Positions 7,086 to 15,408 of a stretch of 64,000 nt of DNA are shown here, in pieces; positions within the stretch are counted from its first letter, which is position 1; every line of letters begins with the position of its first letter. The notes beneath the pieces are model-generated. The model saw nothing but the letters and a program-made list of their open reading frames with translations. It did no database searches and was not told where the DNA came from. The DNA is taken from assembly GCF_964204645.1 (NCBI RefSeq), contig NW_027437451.1, forward strand, positions 1 through 64,000, read 5' to 3'. The stretch is from Tubulanus polymorphus. Taxonomy: Eukaryota > Nemertea > Palaeonemertea > Tubulaniformes > Tubulanidae. The position numbers were made by a program, and so were the translations under genes.

Positions 7086-7982
7086 GGATTAAAGAAGAGA
7101 TCATAGTGTTTTTGAACCACTCAAACTACGCAAGCTTAAACCGATTTACTGAATACCCGCGCTCCGGTCTGAATATATTTGTCACATGTTCAAGTTCACA
7201 TAGCTTTACTCGATCCTAATAACTCTAAATAAGCGTAGTTTATCTAATAGAATTATATTTAAGAACTTAGAATTAAAACAGACGTATTAGTAAGACATTT
7301 CTATCAAAACTCGTCACCCATAATTAGGGCTAATTAACCACCCGCGCTCACTCAGTAATTTAGATCTTACGGGTTATAACTTCCTACTAAATCGCCGACG
7401 CCGCGCTGTCTAATTCATCCAATTTTCGGTAGAATACCGCGTAGATATTTCAAGATCCGCTCTTAAAATCTTTAGAATACGGAGAAAACTTGATTAACTA
7501 GGAACCGGATTTCACCATTTACGACTATTTAGTAAACACGCGTATATCGGAATACGCCCCGGCCGCGCACCGCTAATTAACGCGTCTAAACTAATTAGGA
7601 ATTAAGCAATTTTGAAACTGAACTCGGACATATTTCGAACATTCCGGTTCACGTATATTAATAATACATATTCTAGATTTCTCTTTATAGAAAACACTTT
7701 GAGTATTTATTAGGTTATATCGAAATAAACTTTTCAATTCTATATTAGACACGCCGTTCTTTAGATCTCTAGAACTATACATCAAAGCAAACTATTCAAC
7801 AGCTAGATCAAGGGCCATAATTAGTGCTGTTTTCTAGTCACTCTGGATCAAAGGCATAATTAGTCAGACCCCTAGTTTGTCTATTAGCTTGATCACAGAA
7901 GTACAATTAGTCTAGATCACAAGGTCTCATATGGTCACTTAACTTCTAACTCGAATACTGTTCACTTGTTGCGCGCTGCGTG
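7086..7982 (+). promoter_or_regulatory. PLE 5' leader region (unit 3)
   Basis: This is non-coding and the same as 1993-2889. It includes the inverted repeat at 7321-7336 and the iterated GATCA block at about 7804-7938. Nothing else is recognised in it. Confidence 0.58.
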
Positions 7983-7990
7983 TATAAAAA
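7983..7990 (+). promoter_or_regulatory. TATA box (unit 3)
   Basis: TATAAAAA lies 31 nt ahead of the ORF1 ATG at 8014, as in unit 2. Confidence 0.55.
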
Positions 7991-8013
7991 CCCGTGTCTA
8001 ATCCTAGTTCAGC

Positions 8014-9576
8014 ATGATTCCTGCACTGACACTGACGAAGGCAACCTCGCCGAAATATCTGTCAATGGAGCGATCTACTCGAAAGAAGAAACGACCACCA
8101 GCTGAGAAGACCAGCAAGGGCGGAGGACGCCCTGAGCGACACCAGCAACCCGGGATGTCGCCGAAAAATTACTATAGAGCTCTTCAAGTGGCGCACCACC
8201 TTGCCCAGTTGAGCTCTGGTCCGAAAGCGATTCGGAGGAAGAAGGACCATCTGAAGATGTTCCTGCGGCCGGCGGCTTGCACCGAAGCAGTAACGGTGCA
8301 GCTGCACGCTGCCGCGGACGTCTGGATGGAGACAGTTTCGAAAGAGCTGACCATCCATTACGCTGCCACATTTGTTCAGCTAATGGGTGATCCTCTGCCG
8401 GACTGTCTATCAGCACAGGATGTCGCCCTGACATGGGCCCGGAGGAATTTCGGCTCCCGTCTGAGCCCCGGAACGATCCGGCTTTTCAACATCGCGCTGG
8501 ATTTGCGGTCGAAATTCCGCGGTCAGGCTCTGTCTGACAAACTCAGAAATGTCCTATCTAACCCACCTTCTTCCCCTTCTCATTTCAGGTCACACCACCA
8601 GGAGGCACCCACGGAGCCGAAGATTCGTCCGCCGCCGAGACCGAGCCGGAAGATTCGAAAGCCCGCGACGCCGAGGACGCCTGCACCAACCGCAGCCGCG
8701 CCCGCCGCGCCCACAGCGCCTCCTTCTTTTTCTGATTCCAGGTCACCGAGAAGCTACGCGGATGTCACCAGGACGCCACCAACCAGAATGGCGCCACCAC
8801 CGAGAAGCCCGATGCCGACGCCGCCGCCGCCGCCACCAAGAAGTCCGACGCCACCGAGAAGTCCGACGCCGCCGCCTCGAAACCCGACGCCGCCGCCGCC
8901 GCAGAGAACGCCGACCGCACCAACCAGCAGTCCGACGCCGTCTCTCTCTTCTTCTCTTTCCAGCTCTCCGTCTCATTACAGGTCACCAGGGCGCCTACTG
9001 CCAGCGCGAAGTCCGACGCCAACACCGAGACCGATGGCGCCCCAGGAAGTTCGCCGTCATCCGAAAACGGGTCGGAAGAAACAGGATTGGAGTCTGCCAC
9101 CAACCCGGCGACCCATTCTGGTGATTGGTGACTCAAATCTGAGTAACATCACATCAAGCCGCCGTCCGGATGACGTCCAGATCGAGAGCTTCCCCGGCTG
9201 CAAGATAGCTCATCTCGCCGACCTGATCGATGCTGTACCGGAGCGCCGAGATCGCCCGGATACGGTGATCATCAGCGTCGGAATCAACAACCGCGACAAC
9301 AACTTCGAAGCGACCGCCAAGAAGACCACACAGCGCCTGATCAACGCCGCAGTCAAGAAGTATCAGCACTCGTTCGTCCACTTCGTTCAACTCAACACGA
9401 CCCGCGAACACCAGCAGTTCGCCCGGAAGTTCAACGAATTCCTCGAGAATCACGACGACGTCACCGCGATACCACCCATCGATGATCGACGCTTCAGAGT
9501 TGTTGGAGACGGGATCCACTGGAACCGTGGTACAGCTAACACCCTGCTGGACCACTGGCTCAGTGGTTTAAACTAA
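8014..9576 (+). CDS. PLE ORF1 with SGNH hydrolase domain (unit 3)
   Basis: The 520 residues are the same as the unit 2 protein, including the SGNH nucleophile in VIGDSNLS, the GINN block and the DGIHW Asp/His pair. The reading frame is intact and ends at the TAA that directly follows the slippery heptamer. The lack of change from unit 2 points to recent duplication or gene conversion, so it is not independent evidence of selection on the domain. Confidence 0.88.
   Translation: MIPALTLTKATSPKYLSMERSTRKKKRPPAEKTSKGGGRPERHQQPGMSPKNYYRALQVAHHLAQLSSGPKAIRRKKDHLKMFLRPAACTEAVTVQLHAAADVWMETVSKELTIHYAATFVQLMGDPLPDCLSAQDVALTWARRNFGSRLSPGTIRLFNIALDLRSKFRGQALSDKLRNVLSNPPSSPSHFRSHHQEAPTEPKIRPPPRPSRKIRKPATPRTPAPTAAAPAAPTAPPSFSDSRSPRSYADVTRTPPTRMAPPPRSPMPTPPPPPPRSPTPPRSPTPPPRNPTPPPPQRTPTAPTSSPTPSLSSSLSSSPSHYRSPGRLLPARSPTPTPRPMAPQEVRRHPKTGRKKQDWSLPPTRRPILVIGDSNLSNITSSRRPDDVQIESFPGCKIAHLADLIDAVPERRDRPDTVIISVGINNRDNNFEATAKKTTQRLINAAVKKYQHSFVHFVQLNTTREHQQFARKFNEFLENHDDVTAIPPIDDRRFRVVGDGIHWNRGTANTLLDHWLSGLN
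8027..8064 (+). ncRNA. Hammerhead-ribozyme-like motif (unit 3)
   Basis: It has the same stem I, CTGACGA core, GGC/GCC stem II with the extra A, and GAAA-TATC as at 2934-2971. Predicted cleavage is after C8059. In a read-through transcript, cleavage here and in unit 2 would release a 5093-nt RNA spanning one repeat period. Confidence 0.42.
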
Positions 9577-9603
9577 GTATTAGTGAGACCAACGGGTCCA
9601 CTA
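9567..9603 (+). promoter_or_regulatory. -1 frameshift signal (unit 3)
   Basis: TTTAAAC is at 9567-9573, stop TAA at 9574-9576, and the bulged 9-bp hairpin at 9581-9603 after a 7-nt spacer. Confidence 0.74.
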
Positions 9604-12032
9604 TTGGTGAGTTAAATCAACCGGAATTAACCAATGCTTCTCTGATTTCTTCCATTTCCAGGTCCGACGAACACGAAGAACCGGCACCAAACCAAGCGCG
9701 ACGCGATCCGGTCACCGCTCTCGGGAGCCCGGTGGTCAACCTCACACGTTCACTCCGCCTAAGTCCGGCGCAACATCAGCTACTCCGAAAGGGCCTCACT
9801 TATTGCCCGACTCCAAAAATCGGTTCTGATGCCGCCGCGACCGAGCGCACCAAGGGAGTGTGCCGATTCAACCGGCTAGTGAAACTCGACCATCACTTCC
9901 GAGACAAACCGGACCGCGAGGCTCCGCGTTTCCGTCTGCCCAGCAGTTGGGCTCCGGATGAAATAGAACCAGTAATCGCCGGGTTCTGCAACGACGCGCA
10001 CGAATTGGCTCAACAAACCAGGGATACGCGTCGCGTAAATGATAACCTCACTAAACAGGAACGCGAAGCCCTCCAGCAGCTGCGTGACAACACTAATATT
10101 GTCATCAAAGCCGCCGATAAGGGTTCCGCTACGGTTATCATGGACCGCGACGACTACGTCCACGAAGCCATGCGCCAACTAGCCGATCTCGAGTATTATC
10201 AGCCGCTGCAGCAACCGATCTTCGAACAGACCGGGGAAGAAATTCGCGAAATCATCGAAAATATGGCTCGACGAAAAATCATCCCGCTAAAAACCGCCGA
10301 ATATCTATTACCGCCCGATAATCCGAAACAGAGGCAGTTCTATCTGCTTCCCAAAATCCATAAAGAACGCGAGAAGTGGACGGTACCCGATCGCGTACCG
10401 CCGGGGAGACCGATCGTCTCCGACTGCGGCTCCGAAACCTACGAAATTTCGGAATGGATCGACTACTATTTGCAGCCGATCGCCCGCGGTCACCCGTCGT
10501 ACGTCAAAGATACCAACCACTTTCTAGATATTTTGGCCGGTAAACAATTTAGCGCCGATGCGTTACTCGTCACCATGGACATCGATTCGCTCTACACCAA
10601 CATCCCCCACGAAGAGGGTATCGCCAGCATCCGACAAGCTCTCCGAGATAACCCAAACCCGGGACGCCCGGATGCCGAGCTGCTGAAACTACTCGAAATC
10701 AGCCTGAAGAAAAATGACTTTAACTTTAACGAAAACACATATTTACAGGTAAAAGGTACCGCAATGGGTAAGCGTTTTGCTCCTTCTTATGCCAATATCT
10801 TTGTAGCCGAATGGGAAAAAGAGGGTCTGTCCAGAAGCGAACTCCAACCATCGCTATACGCTCGGTTCATCGACGACATCTACATAGTTTGGGAACACGG
10901 CCGCGAAACGTTGATGCAATTCATCGACGTCCTACAAACAGTGAGCCGATCCATCAAACTCAAGTTCGAAATCAGCGACACCAGCGTCAACTTCCTGGAC
11001 GTAACCACTTTCAAAGGCCCGCGATTCGAGACAAGTGGCACAGTAGACACCAAAGTCTACTTCAAACCAACCGATTCGCATCAATTACTACATCGATCCT
11101 CGTTTCACCCTAAACACACATTTTCCGGTATAGTTAAAAGTCAAATTCTCCGGTTCCGGCGCATCTGCAATAACGATTCGGACTTACACGCAGCGTCCGG
11201 AACCGTCCTTAAAGTACTCAGAGGTCGTGGCTACAAAGACCGCGAACTGCGACACATCAAAAGCCAAGCTCTACGGCACCACGCCGAACGAGATCTACGA
11301 GAACAACAACGGGCCGACGAACCGCCGAAAAAGCGTTTACCGCTTATCTTACCTCACTCCGAAGCCAACCGAACCCTAGCCCGTAACATCCGAACCAGAT
11401 TTACGGAACTGGCTACGGCCACCGGCCGGTCTGACGAGGTAACCACGGTCACCGCCTACACCAAGCACAAGAGTCTCAAAGATCTCCTAACTTCGTCGCA
11501 GCTCAAACCCACGGAGCCACCCCCTCCCCGAGTCCCCTCTTCACCGCATCGTAACAGAAATACTTCCGTTGTTTCCAATTCTTCTATTTCCAGGTCTACT
11601 CAAAGAACTCCGTCAACCCGACGTCGAGGCACCGAGAAATGCAGAACACCGAGATGTCGTACGTGTCCACTCGTCCGAGAAACAACCGTTTGCCGCAGCC
11701 ACAACAAAATGCACGCGATCCGCAGCACAATTAATTGCGCGACCCGTGAAATTGTATACTGCATCGAATGCACCAAGTGCAACATGCTGTACGTCGGCCA
11801 AACCGGAATGTCTCTACGAGAACGCGTCACTCATCACGTCTCACGCATCAGAACGAAGAATTCGACTCCAGTCTCGGACCACTTCAACCAAGTCGACCAC
11901 ACCCGCGAACACTTTCGGGTGTACGGTCTCCAACACCTACCAGGCTCCACGAGACCGATCCGCGAAGCAGCCGAACAAGACTGGATACGACGACTCGACA
12001 CGAACACGCCCCGAGGCATGAACGTCCCGTAG
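9573..12032 (+). CDS. PLE ORF2, reverse transcriptase/GIY-YIG endonuclease (unit 3)
   Basis: This intact copy has the same product as unit 2 ORF2, entered by frameshift at 9573. The RT motifs MDID and FIDDI, the Cys cluster and LYVGQTG are all present. No ATG lies between the frameshift site and the conserved N-terminal region. The first candidate non-ATG initiator is GTG at 9732. The stop is TAG at 12030-12032. Confidence 0.9.
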   Translation, partial: LSISETNGSTIGELNQPELTNASLISSISRSDEHEEPAPNQARRDPVTALGSPVVNLTRSLRLSPAQHQLLRKGLTYCPTPKIGSDAAATERTKGVCRFNRLVKLDHHFRDKPDREAPRFRLPSSWAPDEIEPVIAGFCNDAHELAQQTRDTRRVNDNLTKQEREALQQLRDNTNIVIKAADKGSATVIMDRDDYVHEAMRQLADLEYYQPLQQPIFEQTGEEIREIIENMARRKIIPLKTAEYLLPPDNPKQRQFYLLPKIHKEREKWTVPDRVPPGRPIVSDCGSETYEISEWIDYYLQPIARGHPSYVKDTNHFLDILAGKQFSADALLVTMDIDSLYTNIPHEEGIASIRQALRDNPNPGRPDAELLKLLEISLKKNDFNFNENTYLQVKGTAMGKRFAPSYANIFVAEWEKEGLSRSELQPSLYARFIDDIYIVWEHGRETLMQFIDVLQTVSRSIKLKFEISDTSVNFLDVTTFKGPRFETSGTVDTKVYFKPTDSHQLLHRSSFHPKHTFSGIVKSQILRFRRICNNDSDLHAASGTVLKVLRGRGYKDRELRHIKSQALRHHAERDLREQQRADEPPKKRLPLILPHSEANRTLARNIRTRFTELATATGRSDEVTTVTAYTKHKSLKDLLTSSQLKPTEPPPPRVPSSPHRNRNTSVVSNSSISRSTQRTPSTRRRGTEKCRTPRCRTCPLVRETTVCRSHNKMHAIRSTINCATREIVYCIECTKCNMLYVGQTGMSLRERVTHHVSRIRTKNSTPVSDHFNQVDHTREHFRVYGLQHLPGSTRPIREAAEQDWIRRLDTNTPRGMNVP

Positions 12033-12100
12033 ACCGCCTCACTACAACAATTAACTCTCACTACTTTTTTACAGGGATAACCCGCTGCCCGTGCACTAGT

Positions 12101-12129
12101 GGGGTCTCCAAACCTTCGGTTTGGTCCCC
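12101..12129 (+). other. 3'-UTR hairpin next to telomere tract (unit 3)
   Basis: This is the same stem as in the other units. The flanking words CCCGCTGCCCGTGC and CTAGTGGGG on its 5' side, and CCCCTAACCTCTATCTCTA on its 3' side, recur in the neighbouring SINEs. Confidence 0.7.
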
Positions 12130-12146
12130 TAACCTCTATCTCTAAA

Positions 12147-12166
12147 CCTAACCCTAACCCTAACCC
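12147..12166 (+). repeat. Telomeric (CCTAAC)n tract between unit 3 and SINE copy 1
   Basis: This is a 20-bp perfect tract. It separates the element lead-in CTCTAAA from GAGGTCACAGG of the SINE. Confidence 0.95.
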
Positions 12167-12491
12167 GAGGTCACAGGAAATGACAGTCGTCGGTCTGCCC
12201 AGGTAGCTCAACTGGTAGAGCAGTCGTCCGGCAAACGAAAGGTCCGTGGTTCGAGTCCCGGTCTAGGTGGTGGACTGTGCTTTTCCCGATGCCCCTAACT
12301 CTAATGCCTTCCGACAGGTGGGAGTTAGCCTGATTTCCCGCTGCCCGTGCTCTAGTGGGGAACTGAAAAAGAAATTAATTAATACATCTCGATTAACAGT
12401 CTCGGGGGTTAATCTGAAGAACACACTTGTCATATAATTAATATTCAAATTCAAAAATTGGTTCCCCTAACCTCTATCTCTATACCTAACC
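12167..12491 (+). mobile_element. tRNA-derived SINE with PLE-like 3' tail, copy 1
   Basis: A tRNA-like head (12197-12268) is followed by a unique body and a tail shared with the PLE 3' end: CCCGCTGCCCGTGC, CTAGTGGGG, then CCCCTAACCTCTATCTCTA and CCTAACC. The head folds as a 72-nt cloverleaf with a perfect D stem. It has mismatches in the acceptor, anticodon and T stems and C instead of U at position 33 (anticodon would be GGC), so it is not a working tRNA gene. Within the body, CTAACTC (12295-12301) pairs with GAGTTAG (12322-12328). In the tail, GGGGAAC (12357-12363) pairs with GTTCCCC (12461-12467), echoing the PLE terminal stem. The shared tail implies that the PLE reverse transcriptase mobilises it. 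The copy lacks 27 bp found at the start of copy 2. Confidence 0.82.
12204..12258 (+). promoter_or_regulatory. RNA polymerase III internal promoter (A and B boxes), SINE copy 1
   Basis: The A box TAGCTCAACTGG is at 12204-12215. The B box GGTTCGAGTCC at 12248-12258 is a perfect match to GGTTCGANTCC. The 32-nt gap is normal for tRNA-type promoters. Confidence 0.85.
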
Positions 12492-12837
12492 TCAGCCTGT
12501 GCCAGGAATGAAGGAATGCGAGGTCACAGGAAATGACAGTCGTCGGTCTGCCCAGGTAGCTCAACTGGTAGAGCAGTCGTCCGGCAAACGAAAGGTCCGT
12601 GGTTCGAGTCCCGGTCTAGGTGGTGGACTGTGCTTTTCCCGATGCCCCTAACTCTAATGCCTTCCGACAGGTGGGAGTTAGCCTGATTTCCCGCTGCCCG
12701 TGCTCTAGTGGGGAACTGAAAAAGAAATTAATTAATACATCTCGATTAACAGTCTCGGGGGTTAATCTGAAGAACACACTTGTCATATAATTAATATTCA
12801 AATTCAAAAATTGGTTCCCCTAACCTCTATCTCTATA
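12492..12837 (+). mobile_element. tRNA-derived SINE with PLE-like 3' tail, copy 2
   Basis: The sequence repeats copy 1 with a 353-bp offset. The tRNA-like head is at 12550-12621. The first 27 bp (12492-12518) have no partner in copy 1. Its tail enters a long CCCTAA tract. The 27-bp extra may be the true 5' end of the SINE or captured flanking DNA. Confidence 0.82.
12557..12611 (+). promoter_or_regulatory. RNA polymerase III internal promoter (A and B boxes), SINE copy 2
   Basis: The A box is at 12557-12568 and the B box at 12601-12611, unchanged from copy 1. Confidence 0.85.
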
Positions 12838-12893
12838 CCTAACCCTAACCCTAACCCTAACCCTAAACCTAACCCTAACCCTAACCCTAACCC
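12838..12893 (+). repeat. Telomeric tract between SINE copy 2 and PLE unit 4
   Basis: These 56 bp of CCTAAC repeat are the longest tract in the window. They contain one variant (CTAAACCTAACC) in the middle, the same AAACCTAACC phrase found where PLE 3' ends enter the repeats. The tract may therefore be two joined segments. Confidence 0.95.
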
Positions 12894-13790
12894 GGATTAA
12901 AGAAGAGATCATAGTGTTTTTGAACCACTCAAACTACGCAAGCTTAAACCGATTTACTGAATACCCGCGCTCCGGTCTGAATATATTTGTCACATGTTCA
13001 AGTTCACATAGCTTTACTCGATCCTAATAACTCTAAATAAGCGTAGTTTATCTAATAGAATTATATTTAAGAACTTAGAATTAAAACAGACGTATTAGTA
13101 AGACATTTCTATCAAAACTCGTCACCCATAATTAGGGCTAATTAACCACCCGCGCTCACTCAGTAATTTAGATCTTACGGGTTATAACTTCCTACTAAAT
13201 CGCCGACGCCGCGCTGTCTAATTCATCCAATTTTCGGTAGAATACCGCGTAGATATTTCAAGATCCGCTCTTAAAATCTTTAGAATACGGAGAAAACTTG
13301 ATTAACTAGGAACCGGATTTCACCATTTACGACTATTTAGTAAACACGCGTATATCGGAATACGCCCCGGCCGCGCACCGCTAATTAACGCGTCTAAACT
13401 AATTAGGAATTAAGCAATTTTGAAACTGAACTCGGACATATTTCGAACATTCCGGTTCACGTATATTAATAATACATATTCTAGATTTCTCTTTATAGAA
13501 AACACTTTGAGTATTTATTAGGTTATATCGAAATAAACTTTTCAATTCTATATTAGACACGCCGTTCTTTAGATCTCTAGAACTATACATCAAAGCAAAC
13601 TATTCAACAGCTAGATCAAGGGCCATAATTAGTGCTGTTTTCTAGTCACTCTGGATCAAAGGCATAATTAGTCAGACCCCTAGTTTGTCTATTAGCTTGA
13701 TCACAGAAGTACAATTAGTCTAGATCACAAGGTCTCATATGGTCACTTAACTTCTAACTCGAATACTGTTCACTTGTTGCGCGCTGCGTG
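12894..13790 (+). promoter_or_regulatory. PLE 5' leader region (unit 4)
   Basis: This is non-coding, and I found no differences from unit 2 by eye. It includes the inverted repeat at 13129-13144 and the iterated GATCA block at about 13612-13746. Confidence 0.58.
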
Positions 13791-13798
13791 TATAAAAA
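13791..13798 (+). promoter_or_regulatory. TATA box (unit 4)
   Basis: TATAAAAA lies 31 nt before the ORF1 ATG at 13822. It is retained in the oldest unit. Confidence 0.55.
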
Positions 13799-13821
13799 CC
13801 CGTGTCTAATCCTAGTTCAGC

Positions 13822-15381
13822 ATGATTCCTGCACTGACACTGACGAAGGCAACCTCGCCGAAATATCTGTCAATGGAGCGATCTACTCGAAAGAAGAAAC
13901 GACCACCAGCTGAGAAGACCAGCAAGGGCGGAGGACGCCCTGAGCGACACCAGCAACCCGGGATGTCGCCGAAAAATTACTATAGAGCTCTTCAAGTGGC
14001 GCACCACCTTGCCCAGTTGAGCTCTGGTCCGAAAGCGATTCGGAGGAAGAAGGACCATCTGAAGATGTTCCTGCGGCCGGCGGCTTGCACCGAAGCAGTA
14101 ACGGTGCAGCTGCACGCTGCCGCGGACGTCTGGATGGAGACAGTTTCGAAAGAGCTGACCATCCATTACGCTGCCACATTTGTTCAGCTAATGGGTGATC
14201 CTCTGCCGGACTGTCTATCAGCACAGGATGTCGCCCTGACATGGGCCCGGAGGAATTTCGGCTCCCGTCTGAGCCCCGGAACGATCCGGCTTTTCAACAT
14301 CGCGCTGGATTTGCGGTCGAAATTCCGCGGTCAGGCTCTGTCTGACAAACTCAGAAATGTCCTATCTAACCCACCTTCTTCCCCTTCTCATTTCAGGTCA
14401 CACCACCAGGAGGCACCCACGGAACCGAAGATTCGTCCGCCGCCGAGACCGAGCCGGAAGATTCGAAAGCCCGCGACGCCGAGGACGCCTGCACCAACCG
14501 CAGCCGCGCCCGCCGCGCCCACAGCGCCTCCATCTTTTTCTGATTCCAGGTCACCGAGAAGCTACGCGGATGTCACCAGGACGCCACCAACCAGAATGGC
14601 GCCACCACCGAGAAGTCCGATGCCGACGCCGCCGCCGCCACCAAGAAGTCCGACGCCACCGAGAAGTCCGACGCCGCCGCCTCGAAACCCGACGCCGCCG
14701 CCGCCGCAGAGAACGCCGACCGCACCAACCAGCAGTCCGACGCCGTCTCTCTCTTCTTCTCTTTCCAGCTCTCCGTCTCATTACAGGTCACCAGGGCGCC
14801 TACTGCCAGCGCGAAGTCCGACGCCAACACCGAGACCGATGGCGCCCCAGGAAGTTCGCCGTCATCCGAATACGGGTCGGAAGAAACAGGATTGGAGTCT
14901 GCCACCAACCCGGCGACCCATTCTGGTGATTGGTGACTCAAATCTGAGTAACATCACATCAAGCCGCCGTCCGGATGACGTCCAGATCGAGAGCTTCCCC
15001 GGCTGCAAGATAGCTCATCTCGCCGACCTGATCGATGCTGTACCGGAGCGCCGAGATCGCCCGGATACGGTGATCATCAGCGTCGGAATCAACAACCGCG
15101 ACAACAACTTCGAAGCGACCGCCAGGAAGACCACACAGCGCCTGATCAACGCCGCAGTCAAGAAGTATCAGCACTCGTTCGTCCACTTCGTTCAACTCAA
15201 CACGACCCGCGAACACCAGCAGTTCGCCCGGAAGTTCAACGAATACCTCGAGAATCACGACGACGTCACCGCGATACCACCCATCGATGATCGACGCTTC
15301 AGAGTTGTTGGAGACGGGATCCACTGGAACCGTGGTACAGCTAACACCCTGCTGGACCACTGGCTCAGTGGTTTAAACTAA
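13822..15381 (+). CDS. PLE ORF1 with SGNH hydrolase domain (unit 4)
   Basis: The protein has 519 residues, one fewer than in the other units because a proline codon is missing from the PPPPP run of the linker. Substitutions seen are K to N in the PKTGRKKQ segment, K to R in ATAKKT, and F to Y in NEFLEN. None touches the hydrolase motifs VIGDSNLS, SVGINN or DGIHW. The frame is intact to the stop, which abuts the slippery heptamer. Confidence 0.88.
   Translation: MIPALTLTKATSPKYLSMERSTRKKKRPPAEKTSKGGGRPERHQQPGMSPKNYYRALQVAHHLAQLSSGPKAIRRKKDHLKMFLRPAACTEAVTVQLHAAADVWMETVSKELTIHYAATFVQLMGDPLPDCLSAQDVALTWARRNFGSRLSPGTIRLFNIALDLRSKFRGQALSDKLRNVLSNPPSSPSHFRSHHQEAPTEPKIRPPPRPSRKIRKPATPRTPAPTAAAPAAPTAPPSFSDSRSPRSYADVTRTPPTRMAPPPRSPMPTPPPPPRSPTPPRSPTPPPRNPTPPPPQRTPTAPTSSPTPSLSSSLSSSPSHYRSPGRLLPARSPTPTPRPMAPQEVRRHPNTGRKKQDWSLPPTRRPILVIGDSNLSNITSSRRPDDVQIESFPGCKIAHLADLIDAVPERRDRPDTVIISVGINNRDNNFEATARKTTQRLINAAVKKYQHSFVHFVQLNTTREHQQFARKFNEYLENHDDVTAIPPIDDRRFRVVGDGIHWNRGTANTLLDHWLSGLN
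13835..13872 (+). ncRNA. Hammerhead-ribozyme-like motif (unit 4)
   Basis: The motif is unchanged from unit 2, including the extra A before stem II. Predicted cleavage is after C13867. Because so little has changed between units, the comparison offers no compensatory substitutions to test the fold. Confidence 0.42.
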
Positions 15382-15408
15382 GTATTAGTGAGACCAACGG
15401 GTCCACTA
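15372..15408 (+). promoter_or_regulatory. -1 frameshift signal (unit 4)
   Basis: TTTAAAC is at 15372-15378, TAA at 15379-15381, and the hairpin at 15386-15408. The signal is preserved although substitutions occur nearby, for example TTAACC to TTGACC at 15432. Confidence 0.75.

Larger units (their letters stand above)
7086..12146 (+). mobile_element. Penelope-like element, unit 3 (complete)
   Basis: This copy keeps an exact 5093-bp offset from unit 2 over its whole length, with the same encoded proteins. It differs only at its right flank: the telomere tract there is 20 bp instead of 32, and a SINE follows instead of another PLE. Confidence 0.93.

Noticed and set aside
12197-12268. A functional tRNA gene (anticodon GGC, Ala)
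   Set aside because: A and B boxes are perfect, but position 33 is C, the T stem has two mismatches, acceptor and anticodon stems each have one, and the sequence continues into a body and tail repeated in the second copy. It fits a SINE head better.
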